Of a stretch of 64,000 bases of DNA, positions 22,882 through 33,299 are shown piece after piece. Position numbers and translations under genes: made by a program. The stretch is taken from NCBI GenBank assembly GCA_033439685.1, contig JAUEDM010000001.1, forward strand, positions 3,100,001 to 3,164,000, written 5' to 3'. Within the stretch, counting starts at the first letter, position 1, and the number at the start of each line of letters is the position of its first letter. Under the pieces are notes generated by a model. That model did not search any database and was not told the DNA's origin. It worked only from the letters and a program-made list of their open reading frames with translations. Origin of the DNA: Apodospora peruviana (taxonomy: Eukaryota; Ascomycota; Sordariomycetes; Sordariales; Lasiosphaeriaceae).

Positions 22882-25619
22882 ATGGTAGGCTACCCGAGCA
22901 AGCCAATTGGGGATTGACAGGGTGCGTTGAGGTACTAACATCGGCTACAGGAGCATATACGCTTCACCATGGACGAGCGGCCACGCCAGATGGAAATGCG
23001 TGAGAAGGGGCGGAGGGAAACTTTTCAGGCATTCACGATGGCCGCCAGTGCAAAGAACCGACCAAACTCGGTACATACCGAGTTCATGGAGTCGGACTGG
23101 GAGATGGACGACGAGGATAAATCTGATGATATGCATGAAGACGACCAGATATACAGCGAGTTCGAAGACCTGGATGAACCCGTCGAGGACGGCCAGAGCT
23201 CTCCGCGCGTCAGCGTGGGATCGGTGAGTTTCATACCCCAAATTTCGATTGCTATCTATAACCTAATCGCTCATGGAAGTTACAGTCGGGACAACCCAGT
23301 ATAACGACGCTTTCATCTTATGATGAGATTCAGACGCCAAGATCAGTACGGTTCAGGCCAGGTTTCTTTGAGCAGGAGCCCAAGCCCGTGGAGGGACCTA
23401 GGGGACCGCACCTATTCCGAAGTTCAATTTCATCATCACATTCGGCAGAGTATCAGCATGCTCTCTCGCTCTCACCACTTACACCAAAAGAGCCGCGATA
23501 TATGGATCAACATCTCCAGACTACCGTTCATCTAACCCCGCTCCCGAGCAAGAAGCAGCAGCAGATTAGCCCTTTCCAATATGCGGATGAAGAGCTCGAT
23601 ACCGCGACGTTGGTTAACTGGTCTCCGGAAATGGTTGCGCAGTGGATGCTGAACGCCGGTCTGGAACTTGCGGCCACTGACCGGTTTGTAGAGAATGATA
23701 TCAACGGTGCCATCTTGATTACGTTGAAGTTTGAGGATCTGAAGGATCTGGGAATCTCATCATTTGGCGTGAGGACGAGAATTTGGGAAGAGATCCACGC
23801 CATGAGGAATATCAAGAAGCCGGAACCCCAAGTGGAGACTCCTATTGATGATGAGCCGGCCCTGGAGGTGCGACGGGAGATGCGGAGGCAGGACAGCACA
23901 AGCGCGCCGAAGCGGCGGCCAAGCAAAGCACGGCCAAAGATCAACGACATTATCTCTCCCCTCGAGTCGGTGTCAATCGTGGGCATCGAGCAGATGATGC
24001 CCAAACCGCATCGCTGCTCCAAGGGAGAGAACTGTCCAAAGTGGAGGCGGAACCAGCGCATGATTGAAGCCTTCAAGAAGGACCATCCCTTTTTGGACGT
24101 GGAAAAAGGCGGTGTCATCATGGTTGCTGGTGATCCGGGGAACCCGGAGACTGCTGAGGCCATCAAAGATGACTTCCGCCCGGTCTCTGATGCCGTCCCA
24201 TCGGTCGTGGCATCGTCCGATGTCATGGGTCCTGGCAGCCTTCCTCCTCTGCAGTACCTGCAAGAGGCGACCCTCCGAGCCATCCAGCAACGCGACCCTC
24301 AAGACAACGTCCGACAATTCCTCGACTTCCAGACTCACCCGCTCACCCAATCCAGCGAAGTACCGCCAACGCCTCCATTCGAGATCTTCCCGCAAAATGG
24401 CCAACACGTCCCTCAAGCCCCCCACGCCAACCTCCGTTCTCTGCCCAGGCTTGCCATTCCGGGTGCTATTCCAAATTCCATCCCGGGGCGTTCGGCTTCC
24501 GTTCCCGCCCATGAGCCTACATCAGCTCACCCCAGGTCTGCCCGGCCGGTTGACCAAGTCATTCCGTCGTTCCGTGAGATGTCCCCGTCTTCCGCTGAAT
24601 CGGAGGCCACCCCAACTGCGCTCTACCGCTTCGGTACTCCCTTCTCCGAAATGGACGTGCCTGTCACGATGCAGCAACTCCCTCCCGTTTCTCGTGACAT
24701 CTCACAGTCCGTACCGCCTGACATGAACTACCGTCATAACCCGGCGCCACCCCGCTCCATGTCGCGGGCCACTATTCGCCGGCCGTCGTTCCCTGTGCTC
24801 CCTGCACTTGATGAGAACAGGATCGTCACACCAATCACTCAGAAGCCATCGAGGTCATTCTCCCAGAGAGCCGGCCAACGGCCTCTGCAACCACCACCGC
24901 GCGTACAATACCCGTGGACACAGGCAGACCGCACTACCTTTGAACGTGCCATCGCCCCTATGCCCGGTTCGGCGGCGGCTGGTGGCGTGGCGAACATCAA
25001 GACGAGCGGACGCTTGTCACCGCTTAGCGGCAAGCCTTCCGAGGACATGACGGGTGGCAACGCCATTTCTTATCAAGGTCTGATGAAGAAGCGCAAGACC
25101 AAGATGCTGCGACATGAGTGGCACGAGCACTTCTTCACGCTGCGCGGCACCCGCCTGACCATGCACAAGGATGCCGAGACCGCGGCCAACAAGACGCTCG
25201 AGTACATCGACATTGATGACTACGCTATCGCCTGCAGCAGCCTCGCCAGCTCCAAGCTCAACGCGGCCTTCAAGGCGATGCACATCCGTCGCGGGAGCGG
25301 CGACGCCCCCGGCAGCAAGGAGGACGTGGCCGCCTTCAGCTTCCAGCTCATTCCCCAAGATCCCAAGGGCGGTGTCAAGCTGCGCAAACGGGAGAGTGTG
25401 CTTCCTGGCATACTCGGTGGCGGTGTTAACGGCAGCAACGCGAGCACGTCCAGCCTGCCCGGCCCCGAGGGCGCTGCCAACGGCACCGGCAAGACGCACC
25501 ACTTTGCCGTCAAGGGCCGCGACGAGCGCATCGATTGGATGCGTGAGCTGATGCTCGCCAGGGCGATGAAACAAAAGGGCGAGGGCTGTGAGGTCATTGT
25601 CAATGGCAACATGATCTGA
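22882..25619 (+). CDS. SAM and PH domain protein
   Basis: CDS join(22882..22884,22951..23223,23286..25619), 869 aa. The first coding exon appears to be the ATG alone: ATG is followed by GTAGGC, and the intron has a TACTAAC branch site and a CTACAG acceptor, leading into EHIRFTMDERPRQ. Intron 2 is GTGAGT...TTACAG. Domains: an acidic N-terminus, a SAM domain (about 203-262, NWSPEMVAQWML...DLKDLGI), a Pro/Ser-rich disordered middle, and a C-terminal PH domain (about 683-845, from GLMKKRKTKMLRHEWHEHFFTLRG to DERIDWMRELMLARAM). SAM+PH suggests a cortical scaffold of the yeast Boi1/Boi2 kind acting in polarity or secretion, but no SH3 domain is visible, so equivalence is not claimed. If the 3-nt exon is wrong, translation could begin at the ATG at 22969. 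Confidence 0.85.
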
Positions 25620-26514
25620 GCGAGCCTCTTCTGTCTCTTTCACAGTTTCCTTATGGACATATAATCACCCCATATACATAGTACTTGTTACATTTCGGAG
25701 CCCCTAAAATTTCGTTCCCGATCTGAAAGAGTATATATACACCCTTTTCGAACTATGCATACATCATCGCAAGAGCCTTTCATATCTCTTCTCTTCTCCT
25801 CTCTCATCTTTCCAGTCTCTCTCTTTTCTTGAACTACGATGATACCTTCTTCTCTTTTCATATTTTTGCTTTGGGTTATTATGTTTCTGAATGATTAATG
25901 GGAAAGCAAATGCCGGCGTTTTTTTCTGTTGTTGCTTTTGTTAGGAAAGAGAATTATGCTTAAATGGATTTTGGGTAGTAGTAGATGTCAAATGTGTTGA
26001 CAAACGGCAACGTTTTAGCAAACGAGACACACACATTCCTTGATATATATATATACGGTATATAAACCAAAATAGGAGCAGAAGGGGATTGATTAGGTGG
26101 GTAATTATTAGGTAGTTGGTAGTTGGTAGTTTATAATGAATTGAAATGTTAAATATTCTGTAAAAACTCTTGTCGGTCCGATGAAGTATTTGAAGGGTCC
26201 ATCCAGTGAATTGGGTGCGTGTTATTTATTGTACGAGGTTCTCTCTATCCAAGGTACTTTTCATTGACTGCTGTCCATTGTCCATTGAAGGTTTACCTCA
26301 TAGTATGGTGTCCGTTAGTGCCACCGGTAAGGTATAAAGGTAACGATATAATTGGTCCTTCCGTCCTTGGTTATGGAGCGGCCATCACTTTGTCCGTCTG
26401 GGAAAAGAAGTAAGAATACCTTCCATCTTGAGAGTAAAGGAGGTGGGTTGATGCAGGTGGGGCTTGATATGGAGAATGTAGACAACGACCAAAGTAAATA
26501 ACGAAAAGACAGAC
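25620..26514. other. 3' region of the SAM/PH gene
   Basis: AT-rich, with a short TA run near 26045. It likely contains the 3' UTR of the SAM/PH gene and the 5' flank of the tRNA. No coding potential was seen. Confidence 0.5.
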
Positions 26515-26621
26515 GGTTGTGTAGTGTAGTGGTTATCACTCCAGATTTTGAGTCTTTTCGACCTAGTCGAGAACAAAGTAAAGCACTTCTGGTAACCCCG
26601 GTTCGAACCCGGGCACGACCT
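26515..26621 (+). tRNA. tRNA-Gln (anticodon UUG), intron-containing
   Basis: The acceptor 5' strand GGTTGTG pairs with CACGACC at the 3' end (one G-T). A D-arm GTGTAGTGGTTATCAC and a T-arm CCGGTTCGAACCCGG are present. The anticodon stem CCAGA/TCTGG encloses a loop with TTG at 26548-26550, the anticodon for CAA glutamine codons. A 35-nt intron lies at the canonical site, one base 3' of the anticodon (26552-26586). The sequence closely resembles fungal tRNA-Gln. A TTTTT terminator follows at 26623-26627. Confidence 0.92.
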
Positions 26622-26622
26622 C

Positions 26623-26627
26623 TTTTT
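26623..26627 (+). terminator. RNA polymerase III terminator of tRNA-Gln
   Basis: Five T residues begin two bases after the tRNA 3' end, typical of pol III termination. Confidence 0.8.
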
Positions 26628-27120
26628 GAAAGAACTATTTCAATTTTTAAGAGGGTTAAAGATCTTCGATGAAGTATAAATACAAGTAGTATTTATTCCG
26701 AGACAAATTGAAACAACACATTTATATATAATAATGGTAAATTATGCTTACATCTGCTCATAACTTACGTAGGTTCACCCGGCCTCCCTTTATGTCTTTT
26801 GTACATGTAGTAATTATATTCTCTTCTTTCGAGGTTTGTTTACCGGGATGTATGTAAAAGGCTAAGTAGTCACAGCTATACTTCCCTTCCCCCATTGACC
26901 AGACTCTTTCCGAGGTCTTGTCTCTATTTTGCTACCCCTAAATCTTACATACAAACAGACAGACAGGTAGGTTACTGCCAATTTACCCTCCATCAGGTAG
27001 GTAGGTAGTCCACCACGACGATGACAGAAGATTCTCTCTCTATATATGCACTCCAAGTTTTGGGTAGAAGAGAGTTGTACACCTACTCAAACAACACGCC
27101 AGCGACAGGACTGTCACTGC
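26628..27120. other. Intergenic region between tRNA-Gln and the mitoribosomal gene
   Basis: AT-rich sequence and TAGGTA clusters (about 26966 and 26993-27008). Expected to contain the 3' UTR of the minus-strand gene. Confidence 0.45.
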
Positions 27121-28289
27121 TCATTTATAGAGCGTGGCCTTGTTCTTGTTGGCCATCTCGGCCACCACGTTCCAGTCGATCCGGTACCACCACGCCTCGG
27201 CATACTCCAACTTGCCGCCCATACCGCCCACACCCATTCCAAAGTCGCGCAGCCAGACATGCTCCCACGTGTTGAGGCACAAGACGGGGTGAACATCGAT
27301 ACCCCCCGGCGCGATTTTGCTCTCCTTGCTGGCCTCCTCGGACCTCTTACCGGCCGCGTTGGCCGAGTTCTCGAGATACTTGTGGCCGGCGGTAATGCCC
27401 TTCTGGCTGTTGCCGCCGATATCGGTATTGGCGTCGAGGTTCTGGCGACGGAAGTGCGCGGCCGCGTAGGGGGTGCCGGCCAGATACGTCGTGAGGATCT
27501 TGAAGGCGTTCATGCCGGACTGCCGGACCTGGACGAGCCAGACGAAGCCGGGGCCGAACATGGCGTCGGCCGTATAGACCATCTCGCGCCGCAGGGTCTC
27601 GATGGACCCAAACGATCGCTCGAGGTCCGCTTTGAGCTGGTGGGGTATCTCGACAGTCGTGGGGGACAGGCCCTTGAAGAAGAAGTGGTTGTTGTGCGCC
27701 ATGCTGGCGTAGTTGAAGATGGCGGCGTCCCTGGGCTCGCGCGCGGTGTGGAGGACAACGTTCAGGAGTTCCTTGTTCGCCCATTGGGTTTCTGCGCATC
27801 AGGCTCACTTATGTTAGTGGGTTGGTCTCTCTCTCGCAGGTAGTTTTTCCATTTGCGTCCCGCTTGGTCGCCTAGTCGTTCATTCCCTTCTCCGGTTTCT
27901 GTGTGATAATTGTCGACTCTGGGCGAGAGGAAACTATCACCACCAAGCAGCACGAACAGACAATGTTTTCCCCCATTCACTGGCTCCAGAACCTATTTAG
28001 GACCACACCACCACATACCTGCGGTCTTCTCCTCGAGTTTCTCGATCATCAAGGTCTGGTACTGTTTCCATGCTATATCGTATCCCTCGGCCGACAAGAA
28101 ATCGGGTACTCCGGTCTTCTCAAAATCGTGGATGAGTTTCGGAACGTAGTGGTAGCCTAGCGACCTCGACTGAGCAGCCTGTGCCTGTATGATGGACTGG
28201 GCGAACGGCAGCGACCGTGACGCAAGCGGCGGAGTCGACGTCAAGCCGCATCGCGCGACCCGCGGTATCCTTAACCTGCGGCGTATCAT
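27121..28289 (-). CDS. Mitochondrial small-subunit ribosomal protein mS42/mS43 (SOD-like fold)
   Basis: CDS complement(join(27121..27791,28019..28289)), 313 aa. This mitoribosomal protein (Rsm26/Mrp1 family) has the fold of iron/manganese superoxide dismutase but serves as a 37S subunit component. Exon 1 encodes a basic, acid-poor N-terminus (MIRRRLRIPRVARCGLTS) expected to act as a mitochondrial presequence, then LGYHYVPKLIHDFEKTGVPDFLS. Exon 2 carries NYASMAHNNHFFFKGL, FGPGFVWLVQV and the SOD-like C-terminal motif NTWEHVWLRDFG. The intron of 227 bp is long for this window; splicing G|AA restores TAETQWANKELLNVV. The two paralogues mS42 and mS43 cannot be told apart here by eye. A true superoxide dismutase is less likely because the His/Asp metal-ligand pattern is not intact (WEHVWLRDFG instead of the usual WEHAYY). 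Confidence 0.82.
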
Positions 28290-28832
28290 CGTGTATGTGT
28301 GTGGGTATGTTGTGCGAGTGTGGTGAGGCGGTTGCTGGAGAGGGGGAGAGCGGTGTCACCGTCGTCGGTAACGAAATCTCGCTCTCTTTTCGGCCGCCGA
28401 ACAACGCGACCTTGAACTTTTTTGTCGGGCAAAAAGCACAAGTGAGCTTTCAATTGAGTGCCTAACAATCCAGGCAAAAATAGCTGAGCTGTCGCGCTAG
28501 TTGACCCTAACCCTTATACAGTTGGCCGGCCCGGTTCGAGAGGCACTTACACACCAGGTGGGTGTGAAGTTGAACTTTCACTGCCTCAAATAAAGCTCAA
28601 TAATGACCCATAGGTATCTACCAAATGATAAGATCTGATTTTGAACCATTGATTTGGATACCTACCGTATATGATCGACATAACCGAAGTCCATTCAGAG
28701 CGGGTCAGGAATTCCAAATGCGATTCATCATCAAACCTCCTGATTTACACCGAAGATCAAGGTACCTCGTAATAATGGTTATTGGATCTGGGTATGACTG
28801 CCGAACTATCAAGTAGTAAGATGCTGACCAGA

Positions 28833-28841
28833 TACTCCGTA
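28833..28841 (+). promoter_or_regulatory. TACTCCGTA motif (copy 4)
   Basis: Exact 9-mer in intergenic sequence. Confidence 0.3.
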
Positions 28842-29070
28842 GAGTAAGAAACAACAATAACAAATTGACCCTCCCAATATAGTGTAATAGTGTATCATCG
28901 GCATGAATGATGAACTAACTCGCCCCCCAACCCCAAAACACCATTTGAACAAGATGCATGGCCAGATCCGAGATTTTTGCTCCCAAGACAAAATGCAGTC
29001 AAAATAGACCTCCCGCAGGGACAGTAAAAAGAAGCAAAATAGCCAAAACCAAGTTTCCTTGCAGATGCAA

Positions 29071-29098
29071 CCCCCCCTCCCCCCCCCCCCCCCCCCCC
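29071..29098 (+). repeat. Poly-C tract (28 nt, one interruption)
   Basis: A run of C with a single T at 29078. It starts 66 bp 3' of the stop of the minus-strand gene, so in that gene's transcript it would be a G-run in the 3' UTR if the UTR extends this far. Confidence 0.9.
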
Positions 29099-29164
29099 GG
29101 GGAACAAATCTGTAAATCTGTAATATGTACAACCAAACAAGAACTTGAAATGCAGGTCCGTTCC

Positions 29165-30403
29165 TCAAATATCATCCTCAACCATACCTAATACATCCAG
29201 CTCAGTCTTTACCATCCTCTCGAATTCTTCGCGGTCGATACCAGACGAGCGCGAGAGCAAAAACAAACTCCTGATGCTCCTCGAGATATGCTGCTTTACC
29301 CCGAATTCGTTCTGGTCCCGCTTCTCTGCGCTCTCCTCGAGTTTCGCGACCATCAACGATCCGTTGGAGCTGGCACTCGATTCCGGCCGTGGGTGGAGCA
29401 GATTCGCAACCCTCTGGGCGTCGTCTGACCGGTTAGATCGCGCAGAGGGCGATCTCGCCGGAGGCTCCGCCAGGGTCCAGGCACCGCTCGTCTCGCCCAG
29501 CTCCGTCTGTTCAAGCTTTTCCTCCGCGGCAGAAGCTCTGGCCAGGCCCAATGGCGGGGCGGGGGCCTCGACTTCCTCATCCGGATCGTGGTTGTCCATG
29601 GCCGGCTGGACCGAGTCATACTGGGCATAGTAAGCGTCTTCGGCGGACGCGCTGCGGTCGATACTGAGCCGAGACGTCTGGGCGGCGGTCATCGACTGTG
29701 GCGCGGGGGAGCGTTTCACGGCCGGTGTTCTAGAAGGTGTCGCATCATATCGGCCCCAGTAGTCATCGTCGTCGTCGTCTTCCTCCTCCGCCACAACTGG
29801 AGCTTGCTGCCTTGGAGCACCATATATTCCATTTGCGGTATTTGTCCCGTTGACACTTGGTTGTCTGTTCCCCTCCGCCGTGCTTTGCGCCTGGAACGAC
29901 TTCTCCGCCTCGGCCAGATCTGAGAAGCCACCGAAAGCTGCTAGAGGAGAGGGATCGCTGGCCACGCCGACCTCGCCAACCCGCCATCCAGCTTTTCCGT
30001 CCCCGGTGCAGTAGATCAGACGAACGAACAAGTCGAACTCGTCTAGCACGACGAGCGTCTGTATCGTTTCTTGGTCTAGCCTCCGGTACTTGATTTGGAC
30101 GTTGTAGTCCCAGTCCACCTCGATCTCGCCCGACACCGGATGTGGTTCCAAGGTTCCTCTCTGGGCAATTGCGGTGAGTTTGGCAGCCTTTCCAGTGTCA
30201 TAGGTGAGCAGCCTGATCCACGGCTCTGTGCTGGCGGAAGACAGCAGCTGGACACGCTGCCTTAGGATTGGTGAGAGAAGCGGTAATACTGCCGGTGCGG
30301 GCTTTGTGGAGATGGCAGCTCCAGGGAGAGCCGAGAGTAGAGGCGCCACAATGGCGGCGATATCCGGTGACGTTACGGTTGCTGGATTCATGTTGACTGC
30401 CAT
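29165..30403 (-). CDS. Unrecognised fungal protein
   Basis: Single exon, 412 aa, with a true ATG. I do not recognise a family. The N-terminal half (about 1-160) looks globular and conserved in style: a helical start (IAAIVAPLLSALPG), then RQRVQLLSSASTEPWIRLLTYD, an acidic-aromatic stretch EVDWDYNVQIKYRRLDQETIQTLVVL cut into short segments, and FDLFVRLIYCTGDGKAGWRVGEVG. The middle is disordered and acidic (EEEDDDDDDYWGRYDATPS) with Ser/Pro runs. The C-terminus is a helical segment (SIRSLFLLSRSSGIDREEFERMV). No signal peptide, membrane segment or catalytic motif is visible. A nuclear or adaptor role would be a guess. Confidence 0.8.
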   Translation of the reverse strand: MAVNMNPATVTSPDIAAIVAPLLSALPGAAISTKPAPAVLPLLSPILRQRVQLLSSASTEPWIRLLTYDTGKAAKLTAIAQRGTLEPHPVSGEIEVDWDYNVQIKYRRLDQETIQTLVVLDEFDLFVRLIYCTGDGKAGWRVGEVGVASDPSPLAAFGGFSDLAEAEKSFQAQSTAEGNRQPSVNGTNTANGIYGAPRQQAPVVAEEEDDDDDDYWGRYDATPSRTPAVKRSPAPQSMTAAQTSRLSIDRSASAEDAYYAQYDSVQPAMDNHDPDEEVEAPAPPLGLARASAAEEKLEQTELGETSGAWTLAEPPARSPSARSNRSDDAQRVANLLHPRPESSASSNGSLMVAKLEESAEKRDQNEFGVKQHISRSIRSLFLLSRSSGIDREEFERMVKTELDVLGMVEDDI

Positions 30404-31916
30404 GACATGAGGTATGATGTGATTTGAAAGTGATACTGGTTGGTACAGTTAAGGTATCCTTGGTGTCCTGATGCCTCGACGGAAAGGTGTTGTAATGATG
30501 GGATGAAGAGAGTGTGCGGGGGACCAAGAGCTCTGTATATAAGTGAAGCCGTGTCTCATATATATGCTGTGAACGTCTGAGGACGGCAGTGGCAGTTGCA
30601 GTGGCAGCAGCAGCCTAACAATCACATGCACCAGCAACACGACGGTTCTGCGTCACGATCGGCGAACGGCGAGGTGTCGTCTGCCTTTGACGACGGTAGG
30701 GCTGAGTTTGCAGTGGTCTCGAGACTACCTCAATAAACAGGAAAGATAAGACACAAAAATACAGGAATACACTTTTTAAACACAGACAACCCCGTGAGGT
30801 CCTCTTGCCCTCTCGGTGTCTGTCGGTCCAGAAGTTCCAGACTCCACCCGACTCGACTCGATGACGGGTTCAGCGAAACTGCCTGGATGCAGCAGTGCCG
30901 CTCGTCCAGTTTCGGGGTATTTCAGCCAAGCAGTTCTTCCCTGCCGTACCTTTCGGACGGAGGGAACCAATTAGCGCCCTCCCCTCACTCGGTGTCGCCC
31001 AGGGCCCAGGCTTACTGTCCGCAACTTGCCCCGCCAGGTTCAACTGCGGGAATTGGGGTCGAGGGACCTCTCACGTGGGCTTGACATTGAACGGTGGCAG
31101 ATGACCGGTTTGCTTGAGAACCACTGCAGCCGCAGCGCAAACCTTACAGGTTGAACCGTTTCTCAGGTTGAACTGTTTCTCTTGAACCTTCGAAATTGGG
31201 TTCGGGACGTTGGTAGACGTGTGCTGTGTACGTGGACCTGCATTATTAAGGTATCTTCTTCTCAAGGTCTCTAGCTCCCCTTAGATGCTTTTGTCTCCTT
31301 TGCCACAGGGGTCTCTTTCCTGTGTTGCCGGGTGCTCGGGTGCCGTTTCCATCGATGGTGTGAAGTGGCACACACACTGGCAACTACCCCTGTACGGCCA
31401 TTCGACCTTGTTCATTCAGTGTCTGTTTTGACAAGCAATGTCGTCACTGTCTTTGTGGTGGAATCGGTCAGCAGCAAGTGTAGCTTCAGCGAGCCGAGCC
31501 GAGCTCAATGGCAGGAAAAGGTCCTTGCGCGATCATACAACCCATCCGATGCCCACGATATGATGCGTTTCTGTTGTGCGTGCTCTAATACGATGACAAG
31601 ACCGCATTGATGCATTCTCGATGATTCTTCTGCCGCTGAATCACCTGCAATTGGCCTTGCAGGTAGTCGTCATCAACTGCAAACTGTAAAAAGAGTTGAA
31701 CCTTGGCGCGCGTCTTTCTCTCCGGACGACGATTGGCGACCTTATCAATCTTTATCTCTGGTCGTTTGTTTCCGCAGGGTCGTCCGTGACCGTCACCCAT
31801 CGCATGACCGAAACAAAAAAGTCTAATGGGAGAGAAACACCGAAATAGATCAAACAATAATATTCGAGCCGCGTAAACACATTTCCATCACAACGCCGCC
31901 CTCATCGTGCGAGTGA
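30404..31916. other. Divergent promoter region (unknown gene / TPC1)
   Basis: The 1.5 kb separates two divergent starts. The only structure seen is a 17-bp tandem repeat at 31148-31181. No coding potential was recognised. Confidence 0.45.
31148..31181 (+). repeat. Two-copy 17-bp tandem repeat
   Basis: AGGTTGAACCGTTTCTC is repeated immediately with one change (C to T in the middle). It lies about 740 bp upstream of the TPC1 start. Confidence 0.8.
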
Positions 31917-32991
31917 ATGTCAGGCGCCGCCGCTCACCTCAAAGATGAGGGCTCTCGTCTCCAGGTCACAGCTGCAGGCGCCACGGCCGGCTTGATCTCG
32001 CGGTGCGCATTAACTCGTTAGTTCAAAATAACATCCTCCCTGGCACGGTAACTAACCAACAGTCCTTACCACACAAAACAGCTTTGTCATCGCCCCCCTC
32101 GACGTCGTCAAGATCCGACTCCAGCTCCAAACCCACCCCCTCTCCTCCTCCTCCTCCAGCTCCAACCCAACTCCTCCCCCAGGGGCCGGCCCAATATACA
32201 AAGGCACCCTCCCCACGATCCGCCACATCCTCCGACATGAAGGCGTCCCAGGGCTATGGAAAGGCAACGTCCCCGCCGAGCTGCTCTACATCTGCTACAG
32301 CGCCGTGCAGTTCACCGCCTACCGCTCCATCACCCAGCTCCTTCACACGACCCTAGAACCCTTTGGTCATCACCTCCCGCCGTCCGCCGAGTCGTTCATC
32401 GCCGGCGCCTCCGCCGGCGCCGTCGCCACGACGGCTACCTACCCGCTCGATTTGTTGAGGACGCGATTCGCCGCCCAGGGCAGCAACGCCGACCGCATCT
32501 ACACCTCCTTGCCGCGAGCACTCGCCCAGATCCACCATGACGAAGGACTAAAAGGCTTCTTCCGCGGCCTCGGACCAAGCCTATCGCAAATCATACCCTT
32601 CATGGGCATATTTTTCGCCGTGTATGAGACGCTGCGGCCACCCTTAGCCGACCTCAAGCTGCCGTTTAGTTCCGGCGGTGCTGTCGCGGGCATGGTGGCT
32701 TCGGTGGTCGCCAAGACGGGAACTTTTCCTCTCGATTTGGTCAGGAAGCGCATACAGGTCCAGGGCCCGACGAGGCAGAGGTACGTTCACAGAAATATAC
32801 CTGAGTATAAGGGAACGACGGCGAGCACGGTCAGGGCCATCGTGCGAGCCGAGGGGTTCAGGGGTTTGTACCGCGGCTTGACGGTTAGTTTGGTCAAGGC
32901 CGCGCCCGCGAGCGCGGTGACTATGTGGACTTATGAAAGGGCGTTGCGGTTTTATGTTGGGCTTGGGGAGAAGCATGTACAATACAAATAG
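31917..32991 (+). CDS. TPC1: Mitochondrial thiamine pyrophosphate carrier
   Basis: CDS join(31917..32002,32082..32991), 331 aa. Mitochondrial carrier family (SLC25) member of the inner membrane; Tpc1 imports thiamine pyrophosphate, the cofactor of pyruvate and 2-oxoglutarate dehydrogenases. Three carrier repeats are visible through their PX[DE]XX[KR] signatures: APLDVVKIRLQLQ, YPLDLLRTRF and FPLDLVRKRIQVQ. Each is followed by a helix-connecting stretch of the G-hh-hahah-G type (EGVPGLWKGNVPAELLYICYSAVQF, cut at EGVPGLWKGN; GFFRGLGPSLSQIIPFMG; GLYRGLTVSLVKAAPASAV). The intron (79 bp, GTGCGC...AACAG, with CTAAC at 32051-32055) is in phase 2 and restores AGLISRFVIAPLD. Assignment to TPC1 rather than another carrier rests on overall resemblance and the FVIAPLDVVKIRLQLQ start; the carrier family itself is certain. 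Confidence 0.85.
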
Positions 32992-33299
32992 AGAGGTAGG
33001 CGGGATCAGCTTGTACATTTGAGGGTTCAGGAAGGTAAATCAAGAATACAGGATTGTAATTATACGGGTGGGCAGTAGGTAAAGCTCATGGTACAAATCA
33101 TAATTAGCGGTTCTCAAGAGTCGCATACCAAGCGCTTAGAGAGACCAAGACCTTAATATGAGCTTCCGCGGCACCACAAAGGGAAATTTATATTCTATCC
33201 CCAAATCACGAGCTCTCCTTTTGATACATACATAGGACGAATCGCTGGAGCAAGCATGCCCCATTCTCCGACCATAACAATACAAAACCCCCATCTAAT
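32992..33299. other. Convergent intergenic region TPC1 / MIC26-27
   Basis: About 300 bp containing both 3' ends. Nothing else was seen. Confidence 0.5.

Larger units (their letters stand above)
28290..29164. other. Promoter region of the mitoribosomal gene and 3' flank of the next gene
   Basis: Contains the mS42/mS43 5' region, a TACTCCGTA motif at 28833-28841 and a C-rich homopolymer at 29071-29098. No coding sequence was found. Confidence 0.45.

Noticed and set aside
27121..28289. Active Fe/Mn superoxide dismutase
   Set aside because: The C-terminal motif and the long basic N-terminus fit the SOD-derived mitoribosomal proteins, and the usual metal-ligand pattern is not intact.
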